This document shows positions 18,486-27,414 of a DNA stretch of 64,000 nt, piece after piece. The DNA comes from JAGQOZ01 sp041399205 (GTDB taxonomy: Bacteria; Planctomycetota; Planctomycetia; Pirellulales; Pirellulaceae). The stretch's first letter is position 1. The number at the start of each line of letters is the position of its first letter. Both the position numbers and the translations under genes were made by a program. The notes below the pieces were generated by a model. It did no database searches and had not been told where the DNA came from. It saw nothing but the letters and a program-made list of their open reading frames with translations. Location of the stretch: positions 1-64,000 of the forward strand of contig JAWKTK010000022.1 of the NCBI GenBank assembly GCA_041399205.1. Direction: 5' to 3'.

Positions 18486-20693
18486 ATGGAGTCAACTCTA
18501 CCAAAGCACGATATCGTCCTGTTAGGCGTCGGGCATACCAATGCTCATATTGTGCGAATGTGGCGAATGAAGCCCATTGCCGACGCCAAGCTCACCTGCA
18601 TCTCGAATTCGCCCATCGCCACCTATTCCGGCATGTTGCCCGGCGTGCTGGCGGGGATGTATACGCCCGAGCAAATACAGATTGATTTGGTTCGCTTGTG
18701 CGCATCGGTCGGAGCCAGGTTAATTGTGGACGAAGTGACTGGCTTGGATCTAGCGAATAAGCGTATTTGCTTTTCAGAACGAGCCGACGTGGGATTCGAC
18801 GTATTGTCCATTGGGATTGGTTCGGTTCCCAGTCAGCTAGACCGAATTCACGATGCCAGTCATTGCGTCTCGATCAAACCCATGGTTTCCTTTCTGGATC
18901 GCTTGCAACAACATTTGCTTTCCGCTGCCGAAGACCACGATGGCGTCTTACGAGTTGCCGTAGTGGGTGCCGGAGCAGGTGGAACCGAAATTGCATTTTG
19001 CCTGCCGAATCAAATTCGCAAATGGTTGCCTCGTCGCGAATTTCGCCTCACGCTGGTCAATGGTTCGGATCGAGTGGTCAACGGTTCTTCTGCTTCCGTC
19101 CAGCGTTTGGCAAGGAAGCAGTTGGCTGCACACCAAATTGACCTGCTGGTAGGACGAGTGGCTGCGGTTAGCGGCCGCCAAATGACAATGGAGGATGGCA
19201 GCCAAACGTCGTTTGACCTCATCTTGTGGGCCACCGGAGCCACCGCACCGCCGCTGCTGGGCCAGTTGGGTTTAAAAACCGATGATCGAGGTTTCTTGTC
19301 TATTCGACCGACTTTGCAGACATGCGAACACGATGACATCTTTGCGGTGGGTGACACCGGTACGTTGGTCGATTCGCCGACGCCCAAGGCCGGCGTCTAT
19401 GCCGTGCGGCAAGGTCCGATTTTGTTCGAAAACTTAGAAAAGCGAATTCGCCGTCAACCACTGGTCGCATACCAACCGCAAAAGGACTTCCTCAAGCTAC
19501 TCAGCACCGGCGACGGTAAAGCACTGGGCGAATATGCTCGATTCGGCTTTCACGGCACATGGGTGTGGAAATGGAAGGACCGTATCGATCGCAAATTCAT
19601 GGCCATGTACCAGGACTATCAGCCGATGCCCATGGATTCAGTGTCGGCCGTTTCGTCGCCACCAGAAATGCGTTGTGCGGGCTGCGGCGGGAAAGTCAGC
19701 GGCTCCGTTCTGTCCAAGGTACTGGGACGCTTGGACGTCCCGCCCAGCGAACACGTTTTGATTGGACTGGACCATCCTGATGACGCGGCCGTAATTGCGG
19801 CTCCAGGTGGCCGCCCGCTGACAGTCACGGCCGACTTCTTTTCGTCACCGGTGGACGACCCATTTGTGCTGGGACGCATCGCCGCATTGAATTCAGCCAG
19901 TGACGTGTTTGCGATGGGTGCCCATCCGATCGCCGCCGTCACGTTGGCGTCCATTCCCGTCGGACCACCAAGGAAACAAGAACAATTACTATTCGAAATG
20001 CTGGCAGGTAGCTTGCACGAATTTCGCAAAATGGGTGCCACTTTAGTCGGTGGTCACACTATTGAAGGACCGATGCTGACGTTGGGCTTTACCGTGCTGG
20101 CCGATAGTCGCGCCGCTTCGCCCAAAACCAAAGGGCAACTGCAAGTCGGTGACCATTTAGTGCTGACCAAGCCGCTAGGATCCGGCGTGCTATTGGCGGC
20201 GCACATGCGAGCTCTAGTGCAAGCGCCCTGGTACACCTCGTTGATGGAATCTTTGTTACTCAGTAACCAACCGGCGGCTCAGTTAGCGGATCGCCATGCG
20301 CTGCAAGGCTTGACGGACATCACCGGTTTTGGGCTGGCTGGGCATCTGCTGGAGATGTTAACGGCCAGTCATGTTTCGGCCAAAATTGCGTTGGAAAAAG
20401 TTGCCCTGCTACCGGGCGTGGCAGAACTGATTATCAGCGGAGTGGAAAGTACGTTGGCTCCGGCCAATCGATCGGCGGAAGCGATGATCCAGGTCGCTTA
20501 CGATCAAACGCAGCGGCCCGAATATCAAGTGCTGTTTGATCCACAAACGTGCGGCGGACTCTTGTTGGCCGTTCCGGAAAGTAAACTGGAATCGGTAATG
20601 CGCGAACTTGAGGCACTTTCTTCGCTGGCCCCCGCTGACATCGGCCAAGTGGTTGTGGCCGATACAGAAATGCCCGTCCTGCAAATCGAATGA
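18486..20693 (+). CDS. selD: FAD/NAD(P)-dependent oxidoreductase fused to selenide, water dikinase (SelD)
   Basis: This 735-residue protein has an N-terminal pyridine nucleotide-disulfide oxidoreductase half (1 to about 370) with VLLGVGHTNAHIV, a second nucleotide-binding loop VVGAGAGGTEIAF (159-171) and the FAD-site IFAVGDTG (295-302). From about 393 it is SelD, with the catalytic CGGK (Cys400, Lys403), VTADFFSSPVDDPF, LNSASDVFAMGA and QTCGGLLLAVPES. SelD makes selenophosphate from selenide and ATP for selenocysteine or selenouridine synthesis. Such NDH-like/SelD fusions are known from other bacteria; the oxidoreductase half may supply reduced selenium. No selA, selB, ybbB or tRNA-Sec gene is in the window. 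Confidence 0.92.
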   Translation: MESTLPKHDIVLLGVGHTNAHIVRMWRMKPIADAKLTCISNSPIATYSGMLPGVLAGMYTPEQIQIDLVRLCASVGARLIVDEVTGLDLANKRICFSERADVGFDVLSIGIGSVPSQLDRIHDASHCVSIKPMVSFLDRLQQHLLSAAEDHDGVLRVAVVGAGAGGTEIAFCLPNQIRKWLPRREFRLTLVNGSDRVVNGSSASVQRLARKQLAAHQIDLLVGRVAAVSGRQMTMEDGSQTSFDLILWATGATAPPLLGQLGLKTDDRGFLSIRPTLQTCEHDDIFAVGDTGTLVDSPTPKAGVYAVRQGPILFENLEKRIRRQPLVAYQPQKDFLKLLSTGDGKALGEYARFGFHGTWVWKWKDRIDRKFMAMYQDYQPMPMDSVSAVSSPPEMRCAGCGGKVSGSVLSKVLGRLDVPPSEHVLIGLDHPDDAAVIAAPGGRPLTVTADFFSSPVDDPFVLGRIAALNSASDVFAMGAHPIAAVTLASIPVGPPRKQEQLLFEMLAGSLHEFRKMGATLVGGHTIEGPMLTLGFTVLADSRAASPKTKGQLQVGDHLVLTKPLGSGVLLAAHMRALVQAPWYTSLMESLLLSNQPAAQLADRHALQGLTDITGFGLAGHLLEMLTASHVSAKIALEKVALLPGVAELIISGVESTLAPANRSAEAMIQVAYDQTQRPEYQVLFDPQTCGGLLLAVPESKLESVMRELEALSSLAPADIGQVVVADTEMPVLQIE

Positions 20694-20704
20694 ACAAGGC
20701 GAGA

Positions 20705-21091
20705 CTACGCGTCACCCAACATTCGCTGAATGGTATCACGAAACTCGGGAAGCTTCAGCGGCTTTTGCATGATGGTGATCGGGCTGGTGGAAAATGCGAC
20801 TTCGTGCTTGGCAACATATTCGATAGCGCCTTGGTCGATAAAGCCGGACGTGATAATAAACGGACGTAAAACGTTTTGACGCTTGAGTTCGTCACAAAAC
20901 TCTAACGCTCGCATGTCCTGCAGATTCAAGTCGCAAATATACAATGCAGGCGCGGCAAGGTTGTCTTCCTTCAGAAAATCAACCGCTGAATCGTATTCCA
21001 GGCAATCGTAGCCCCAGATGCGAATCAATTTGGCGAGAGGTTCACGAGCGTATGGTTCGTCTTCAATGTAAACAATTGTCTTCTGGGCCAT
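20705..21091 (-). CDS. Single-domain response regulator (receiver protein)
   Basis: The protein has 128 residues, all of it one CheY-like receiver domain: an acidic pocket YIEDEPYAREPL (Glu-Asp at 10-11), the phosphoacceptor aspartate in LYICDLNLQDM (about residue 54), the switch residue in PFIITSGF and the conserved lysine in IMQKPLKLPEF. It has no output domain, so it probably works through protein contacts or a phosphorelay. It is convergent with selD. No histidine kinase adjoins it; the nearest in the window is the one at 29868-30647, and nothing links the two. Confidence 0.88.
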   Translation of the reverse strand: MAQKTIVYIEDEPYAREPLAKLIRIWGYDCLEYDSAVDFLKEDNLAAPALYICDLNLQDMRALEFCDELKRQNVLRPFIITSGFIDQGAIEYVAKHEVAFSTSPITIMQKPLKLPEFRDTIQRMLGDA

Positions 21092-21300
21092 GCTTCTCTT
21101 CTAAAAATCAACCGCTGTCAAACTCGATGAATTTTATGCCGTACGCAGTCGAATTTGATGCTGGTGCATAAACTACGACAACCGCTTTAACATCCGCCGC
21201 GAGACGCATATTGTTCCGACAACAACGTCGGATCGTGGCGAATGTCGCGTCGTTTATCAACCTCCAATGAACGATTCGTGTGGAAAGTACGCATCCAAAT

Positions 21301-22988
21301 TCATTTACACGTTTCCGCTTTTGGCGTGGTTGCCATTTTCTGTTGGTGGTACTTCCAGCCAGGCAAGAAGAAGCACGCAGCCGAAACCGTTCCAAATATG
21401 AAATGCGCGTAACTGGGCCAACACGCCATCACGACACTGGTGGCAAACAAGGCGGCGGCCGAGAAATAAAAGCTGCCGGATAGAATTCCCGCTTTCGCCA
21501 TAAAGACCATGCCGCTGGAGAGCGCCAGAATGGGCGACAGCGTCAGCACTTCCAAATCCAGCAACGCTTCCACGGGGAACAGCAAAGCAACACTTATCAT
21601 GCTGCCCGCCCACAGATGGGCAATCTGCCTTTCCACAAACGTGACCGGTCCCATTCGATTCCGCAGCATCCAAAACACGGCGGCCCAGGTTCCCAATCCG
21701 GCAGTCCAAAACAAGAAGTACGGCAAACGGTCTCGGATGCCAGCCAAGTAAATGGTGTTGGTCAAGGAACAGACCACCAACAACGCCAAGCTATGCCACA
21801 TCCATAAGACGCCCCAATTTTCTAAGACTTGTGCGTGATGTGTTTCGCGAAACAGACGAGCCACAATCTGCGTGAACCGGCCGCTTCGAGCCGATATCGG
21901 TTCGTCACTTAAATACGCGTCCAAGTCATTCGCCAAAGCAGCGGCCGAAGGATATCGCAAGTCTTGAGGCTTCTGCAAACAGCGCAACGCAATCATTTCT
22001 AAATCGCGATCCGCCTTCGGATTCAGCGAACGCAGCAACGGCGGATCTTGCTCTAACACCATCAGCACCACATCCACCGGCGACGCCGCTGTGAACGGTG
22101 GACGCCCCGCCAACATGTGATACAAAATGCAACCCAGACTATAAACGTCGCTGGTGATGCCCACTTCGCCTCGGTTGCCAGCCGCTTGCTCGGGAGCCAT
22201 GTAGGCCGGCGTTCCCAGCACGGCGCCGGACCGAGTTAGATTGGCGGGATCCGCAACTTGTTTGGCCAAACCAAAATCACTGACATGCGGAAGACCTTCT
22301 TCGTCAATCAAGATGTTTGACGGCTTTAAGTCTCGATGCAGCACACCATGCCGATGAGCGAAGTCGATCGCTCGAGCCACCTGTGACAACAATTCGGCAG
22401 CATGGCGCGGGCTGATCGGTCCGTCCGACAAGAGTTGCGACAGCGTCCGATGCGAAACAAACTTCATGCTGAAGAACAGATATCCGTCGCGTTCGCCCAC
22501 TTCATAGACGGGCACAATCTGCGGATGATGCAAACTGGCGGCCGATTCCGCTTCCGCTCGAAAGCGAGCTTGATCGCTGGCCGACGCCCATTGGCCTCGC
22601 AGCAGCATCTTCACCGCCACCGTGCGATCCAAGCTCTTCTGCCGAGCCTCATACACAACGCCCATGCCGCCACGACCGACTTCGCGCAACAGCGTGTAAT
22701 CACCAAATTCAAACGGCAAAGCGAGTATGACTTGATTGGCCTGATAGGACCGAGTTAACGCCGAACCGGCAAGCGAAGTGGAAACTTCGACGCCCACGGC
22801 GTCCGCCAGCATCACCGCGCCCACAGTTCCTTCAGTTCCGCTACCAGACCTGGATGCTGGGCGGCGACATCATCCCAGCGAATCGAATCTCCTGCCGCAA
22901 CTTGCGACGTCAACGCATCCAGCACAGCAGCTAATCGAGCGTCTCGTTCGTCGGAAGACATTTCACTTGCGTTGACGTCCTGAGCCAT
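21301..22988 (-). CDS. Membrane Ser/Thr protein kinase (PknB type), frameshifted as read
   Basis: The start is placed at ATG 22988, after GAGGAA. The first 58 residues (DERDARLAAVLDAL ... HPGLVAELKELW) form the short helical leader that usually precedes planctomycete kinases. A frame break near 22813 then separates them from the kinase, and one extra G in the GGG run restores a 562-residue protein. Kinase motifs are complete: VGRGGMGVVYEA (ATP loop), VAVKMLL (Lys), VLHRDLKPSNIL, DFGLAKQ and GTPAYMAPEQ. The C-terminal 180 residues contain several hydrophobic segments, giving a membrane anchor or sensor. The ECF sigma gene ends 25 bases upstream, so the two form a signalling pair. Confidence 0.9.
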
Positions 22989-23013
22989 CTTGCTGTGTTC
23001 CTCACGACGCCGA

Positions 23014-23652
23014 TCAAGGAGTGTCGTCTTCTTCGTTCGTTCCGCCAAGTAATTTTCTCAGTCGCCGCATCGCTCGCAAATAACGCATGCTGGCGGCCGG
23101 TTCGGTCAAGCCTAACGCTTGTGCCACGTCCGAATTGGAAAGCTGTTCAAAGTGTCGCATCAACACCACTTCTCGATCATGTTCGTCCAATTCTTCAATG
23201 GCGGCCTGAAAACGCTTCTGCAATTCTTGCATGGTTGCCGCCGCGGCCGGTGTCATTTCCGGATCGCAAAGCTGGGCCGCCAATTCCAGCGTGGAACGAT
23301 CCATCGCGGCCGGAGCTACATTCGCCTGCTCGCGATCAACGCTACGCTTCCCACTTCCTCGATGCCGACGATGAGCGTCAATCAAACGGTCCTTAGCCAT
23401 TTGCCTCAGCCACAGATGAAATGGCATGACGGGATTTTCCAGATAAGTGCCTAGACGACGATTCGCTTCAATCATGACCTCTTGCACAATATCGCTGGCG
23501 TCCACTCGCTGCTGAATCCGCCGGTCCATGCGCATGTCGACCATCCGTCGCAAGGCGTCACGATGCCGGTCCAATAGCTGTCCGGCCGCTTCGGCATCGC
23601 CTTGCTTGGCCCCGTCGAGTAACTCTTGTGTTTGATCACTAATCGGCCACAT
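23014..23652 (-). CDS. ECF-type RNA polymerase sigma factor
   Basis: ATG 23652 lies seven bases after AAAAGGCGG; the upstream extension to 23712 is not needed. The 212-residue protein has a sigma-2 region (RVDASDIVQEVMIEANRRL, FHLWLRQMAKDRLIDAHRRH) and a sigma-4 helix-turn-helix (LSNSDVAQALGLTEPAASMRYLRAMRRLRKLL), with an alanine-rich linker between them. In planctomycetes, ECF factors encoded next to a PknB-type kinase are common and are thought to be controlled by phosphorylation. The immediately downstream kinase fits that arrangement. Target promoters are unknown. Confidence 0.92.
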   Translation of the reverse strand: MWPISDQTQELLDGAKQGDAEAAGQLLDRHRDALRRMVDMRMDRRIQQRVDASDIVQEVMIEANRRLGTYLENPVMPFHLWLRQMAKDRLIDAHRRHRGSGKRSVDREQANVAPAAMDRSTLELAAQLCDPEMTPAAAATMQELQKRFQAAIEELDEHDREVVLMRHFEQLSNSDVAQALGLTEPAASMRYLRAMRRLRKLLGGTNEEDDTP

Positions 23653-23818
23653 GAAACCGCCTTTTCCTAGCGTACTATCGTTTCGCAAACCACCATCCAC
23701 ATCATAGGCCAATTCGCATTAAAAGCGAACGCCATTCCCATCCGCTGAATTCGCCCCAAACCAAAATGTGGTAAACTACCGAATCGCATGTTTCGGTTGA
23801 TTCGGTCCCATCGGAAAA

Positions 23819-25081
23819 ATGTCACTCGTGATGAATCCCGTTCCTTCAGCCAGCGCAACTACGGTTCGCCAAAATATCGTCAGTGACTTGGCTCAATTGG
23901 ATTCTAGTCAAGCAGATTATGCCGTCCAATTCGTAAATCGACTGTTGGCATCCGCCAGCGCGTCACAGGCCAGCGACATTCACCTCCAACCAACTCGACC
24001 TGGACTAGCCGTCTCCTGGCGACAAGATGGCGTGCTCCATGCCTTGGGCACGTTTCCGTCCGGTTCTGCGGCCGACGTGGTCACTCGGCTGAAAGTACTG
24101 GCGTCGCTGCTGACCTATCGCACGGAAGTTCCGCAAGAAGGACGCATCCGAAATCATCCGTTGCCAGACGTCCAAGGGACGGTCGACATGCGCATCAGCA
24201 CGTTTCCGACGATTCATGGTGAACGAGCGGTCGTGCGGTTGTTTGCCGACGCAATGCAGTTGGATCGCATCGAACAGATTGGGCTGCCAGACGCACAAGC
24301 ACAAAAGCTACGACAGCTCTTGACCGAATCGACCGGAGCAATCTTGATTACGGGTCCAGCCGGTAGCGGCAAGACAACAACGGCTTACGCTTGTCTGCGA
24401 GCCATCACGCAGTCGCAGCCAGGACGTAACGTTGTCACTTTGGAAGATCCCGTGGAAGTTCCTTTGGAAGGCGTGTCGCAATCGCAAGTCAACACCTCGG
24501 CAGACTTCACGTTTGCTACCGGCCTGCGATCTTTGTTACGGCAAGATCCGGAAGTAATTTTGGTAGGTGAAATTCGCGACTTGGAAACCACCGACATCGT
24601 CTTGCAAGCGTCACTGACGGGGCAGTTAGTGATTTCCACATTTCACGCCGGCAGCGCCGCCACCGCGATCGCTCGTTTTCAAGACATGGGAATCGAACCG
24701 TATCGAATCCGCAGCGGCATATTGGCAGTTCTTTCACAGCGACTGGTGCGTCGACTCTGTGCGTGCGCTCGGTCCGTGACCGACGAATCGGAACGCTTGG
24801 GACTTCCGGTCGACGACGCCAAGATTGCCGTTGGCTGCGCTGCGTGCGGCGGTGCTGGATATGCAGGCCGAATGCTGCTGGCCGAACTGGTCGATCTGTC
24901 CGCTTCGACGATGGGACAAGCCATTGCGAATCGTGCTGACCGTAGCCAATTACAAGAAGTGATTTCCGAATCGAATGTCAACACTTTGTCACAACAGGCC
25001 ATCGACGCCGTTCGACAAGGAAGGACTTCACCCCAAGAAATCCGACGCGTCTTTGGTTTTGGCGATGGCTTGCGGTCGTAA
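23819..25081 (+). CDS. GspE/PilB-family secretion or pilus ATPase
   Basis: The protein has 420 residues with the type II/IV secretion ATPase core: an N2-like domain (ASDIHLQPTRPGLAVSWRQD), Walker A GPAGSGKTTT, Asp box VVTLEDPVE, Walker B ILVGEIRDLETTDIVLQAS, and His box STFHAGSAA. The C-terminal metal-binding region has CAC and CAAC instead of the usual two CxxC pairs. The long N1 domain of PilB/GspE is absent, giving a length between PilT and PilB. It should power assembly of a type II or type IV pilus-like machine for the prepilin-like proteins. No pilC, pilD or secretin gene adjoins it; the next gene is convergent. Confidence 0.88.
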   Translation: MSLVMNPVPSASATTVRQNIVSDLAQLDSSQADYAVQFVNRLLASASASQASDIHLQPTRPGLAVSWRQDGVLHALGTFPSGSAADVVTRLKVLASLLTYRTEVPQEGRIRNHPLPDVQGTVDMRISTFPTIHGERAVVRLFADAMQLDRIEQIGLPDAQAQKLRQLLTESTGAILITGPAGSGKTTTAYACLRAITQSQPGRNVVTLEDPVEVPLEGVSQSQVNTSADFTFATGLRSLLRQDPEVILVGEIRDLETTDIVLQASLTGQLVISTFHAGSAATAIARFQDMGIEPYRIRSGILAVLSQRLVRRLCACARSVTDESERLGLPVDDAKIAVGCAACGGAGYAGRMLLAELVDLSASTMGQAIANRADRSQLQEVISESNVNTLSQQAIDAVRQGRTSPQEIRRVFGFGDGLRS

Positions 25082-25084
25082 CGC

Positions 25085-26173
25085 CTACGGCGCCGCGTTT
25101 TCCGTGGCGCCATATTCCAAGACTTCGTCGATCTTGGGTGAAGCGCCTCGTAATCCGCGAATATTCAAATACATGCTGGCGTAACGTTCGCGTTTGCGCT
25201 TCTCCGGAATTCGAATGCTGTCGCCCTTTTGCAGAATGGGACGAGTTTCCGGCATGCTGCCAAATGCTTGACTGCCAGAAACTTGGCAAGGAAACCAATG
25301 ACCGTGGCCTTCATCATCTTCCAGATAGAATTCGGGATAGGAATGATCGGTCACCCAGACCATGCGAGCCGGCACGTTGTGAGCTCGACACATGGCGATG
25401 AACAAGGACGTCATCGCTTCGCAATCTCCTTCGCCATCGCGTAGCGTGTCCACCGCGCCCTTGAGTTCTGATTCTTTGTACGTGACTTTTTCTCGAACAA
25501 AATCATAGATCGCTTGCACTTGTTCCCAAGCCGTCTCCTTTTCCGCCACAACGTCTCGAACCGCTCGTCGAATCACTCCGCTACGACTTTCAATGTACGG
25601 ACTGGCCGCCAAAAACAGTTTCATGGAACGATCTAACTTTTTGGGAATCACATAAATCGAAGTGTCGGTTGGCCCTTCAATCACGTTACGTTCCAGTTCA
25701 AACGTGATGATGGCTTCGGCTGATTCGTTTTGACGAAGCCGAGGAATCTGGACCACCAACTGCCGCACACCATCGTCCAGTGTACGATACTCGAAATTGG
25801 AAACCGATGCCGATACGTTCTCGTCAATGATTCGCACCTTCTGTTCGGGCCACTCCATCGGCACTGGGACTGTGGCAAACACACCTTGGCACGGTCCACC
25901 CGCGCGGATCTTGAATCCGACTTTAATCACATGCTTCTGCTGCTGGCCCAAACGAATTCCCTTGGCAGCCGCCACCGACGAATCAGCTGTTGCGGCGTCA
26001 GCGTTGGCGTCAGATGCGTTGGCGTCAGATGCGTTGGCGTCAATCGCCAAGTTGGAAGCAGGTGTTTGATCGGAAAGATCCGAGTTGTCAGGAAAGGGAT
26101 TTTGAGCGAACGCGGCCGACGATAAAGTGCCTACGAAAGCCACGCAAAGTAACAAGCGATTCAAATTTGACAT
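25085..26173 (-). CDS. Secreted transglutaminase-like cysteine protease-fold protein
   Basis: The 362-residue protein has a signal peptide ending AAFA-QN, a repeat-containing linker (ASDAN units, about residues 47-60), a beta-rich domain, and a transglutaminase-like domain. In the latter VREKVTYKESELKGAVDTL precedes GDCEAMTSLFIAMCRA (nucleophile Cys near 249) and NVPARMVWVTDHSYPEFYL (His), then GHGHWFPCQ. Such proteins act outside the cytoplasm, probably as proteases or cross-linking enzymes, and the substrate is unknown. The ATG 26173 start fits the signal peptide. The stop lies four bases from the end of the convergent ATPase gene. Confidence 0.85.
   Translation of the reverse strand: MSNLNRLLLCVAFVGTLSSAAFAQNPFPDNSDLSDQTPASNLAIDANASDANASDANADAATADSSVAAAKGIRLGQQQKHVIKVGFKIRAGGPCQGVFATVPVPMEWPEQKVRIIDENVSASVSNFEYRTLDDGVRQLVVQIPRLRQNESAEAIITFELERNVIEGPTDTSIYVIPKKLDRSMKLFLAASPYIESRSGVIRRAVRDVVAEKETAWEQVQAIYDFVREKVTYKESELKGAVDTLRDGEGDCEAMTSLFIAMCRAHNVPARMVWVTDHSYPEFYLEDDEGHGHWFPCQVSGSQAFGSMPETRPILQKGDSIRIPEKRKRERYASMYLNIRGLRGASPKIDEVLEYGATENAAP
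26001..26042. repeat. In-frame 15-bp tandem repeat
   Basis: The unit GCGTTGGCGTCAGAT occurs at 26001-26015 and 26016-26030, with a partial third copy to 26042. On the minus strand it encodes repeated ASDAN residues in the linker after the signal peptide of the transglutaminase-like protein. The multiple-of-three period leaves the frame open and may vary in copy number between strains. Confidence 0.8.
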
Positions 26174-26469
26174 GCGATTTGTGACGTCCGGAATGAAACC
26201 GAGCTTCCTACCAAACCGTTCGAATCAATCCGTTTTGCTTCCGTGAATCCACTGCTCCTGTTTATTCCATACTAACGCAACCACAACGTATCCCAAGAAA
26301 AACATCGTGATTCGAAAGAATTTCTACGGTTCGAACAGAAAATCGACCGAACCACCACCCGACCGGTTCCATTCGGCCGCTTGATCTGTTGGCGTTTCAT
26401 TCGAACAATAACGGACCGGCCAAACCAAGCTTTCCTTCATTTCGCTCCAACCGCCCTTTGACACCGTCC

Positions 26470-27105
26470 ATGAGCCACACAAAAACGCTGCTGCTTTTCG
26501 CGGTTGTTCTCGCCGTTCCGATCATACCGTTTGTGCTAATGCATGAACAGATCGAGCAACTGATTCAGCCGTGGCTGACCGCCGACGTTAGTCAATGGCA
26601 CGTGGCCGGGCTGGTTGTCGGGTTGCTCAGCACCGATGTCTTTCTGCCCATTCCCAGCAGTGTGCTCAGCACGTTGGCCGGCAGTCGACTCGGTTTCTGG
26701 TTGGCAACCGCCAGTTCTTGGCTGGGCCTCACATTGGGCGCGGTGATTGGTTTCGAATTCGCGAAAGCGTGTGGTCCTAAGTTGGCAGAACGCCTGGCCA
26801 AACCAGAAGACTTGCGACAAATGGCGGCTTGGAGCGAACGATACGGTTCACTGCTGCTGGTGGTCACTCGAGCGATCCCCGTCTTTGCCGAAGCCACCGT
26901 CCTGCTGATGGGCATCCACGGACTGGCTCGCCGACGTTTCTTCTGGCCCGTTGCGTTCAGCAACCTTGGAATCGCCATCGCCTACTCGTGGCTCGGCAAG
27001 GCCGCCGCCGACAACGAACTTTTACCCGCCGCACTCGGCATCTCCGTCGCACTCCCCGTTCTGCTGACCAGCTTAGTCCGCTGGAAACGATCAAAATCGT
27101 CATAA
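26470..27105 (+). CDS. VTT-domain (DedA/TVP38-like) inner-membrane protein
   Basis: From ATG 26470 the protein has 211 residues, with about five hydrophobic segments. The VTT-family core is visible as STDVFLPIPSSVLSTLAGSRLGF, then a glycine-rich membrane region, and RYGSLLLVVTRAIPVFAEATVLLMGI with the conserved arginine. DedA/TVP38 proteins are implicated in lipid scrambling or membrane homeostasis and drug sensitivity. The longer start at 26389 would add 27 non-hydrophobic residues; neither start has a good ribosome site. A tandem repeat array follows directly. Confidence 0.82.
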   Translation: MSHTKTLLLFAVVLAVPIIPFVLMHEQIEQLIQPWLTADVSQWHVAGLVVGLLSTDVFLPIPSSVLSTLAGSRLGFWLATASSWLGLTLGAVIGFEFAKACGPKLAERLAKPEDLRQMAAWSERYGSLLLVVTRAIPVFAEATVLLMGIHGLARRRFFWPVAFSNLGIAIAYSWLGKAAADNELLPAALGISVALPVLLTSLVRWKRSKSS

Positions 27106-27134
27106 CGGTTTTTCGCAATTTACACGCGTCAAAT

Positions 27135-27292
27135 CCTAGCCCGAAGCGTCAGCGAGGCGACTTTCCTAGCCCGAAGCGTCAGCGAGGGAAATTTCCTAGC
27201 CCGAAGCGTCAGCGAGTCGACTTTCCTAGCCCGAAGCGTCAGCGAGGCGACTGCAAAATCGCTCAATTCCGCCTCACTTACGTGTCGGGCTA
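27135..27292. repeat. Tandem 30-bp repeat array with reverse-complement arm
   Basis: Four copies of a 30-base unit starting CCTAGCCCGAAGCGTCAGCG begin at 27135, 27165, 27195 and 27225. A reverse-complement arm (CCTCACTTACGTGTCGGGCTA-like) ends at 27292, so the outer copies can fold with it. It is the same unit as at 6159-6319 and 34720-34940. It lies downstream of the VTT gene and may act as a termination or stabilising structure. It is not a CRISPR array, because there are no unique spacers. Confidence 0.88.
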
Positions 27293-27414
27293 CCAAAAAT
27301 CGCAACTCAAAAACTTACGCGTCTCCCGACCAAATCACGCAGTGTAGCGGGCTAAGCTTGCAATAGTCTCATATTCGCTTTTGTCGCACCTGAATTCATC
27401 GAGTTGCATCTGCC

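Noticed and set aside
20705..23652. Receiver protein as the partner of the kinase/sigma pair
   Set aside because: The kinase is of Ser/Thr type and does not phosphorylate receiver aspartates, and the receiver gene is 210 bases away with its own start region.
27135..27254. Regular 30-bp repeats resembling a CRISPR array
   Set aside because: The copies are contiguous, so there are no unique spacers, and the unit is part of a palindromic repeat also found singly elsewhere. No cas genes are present.
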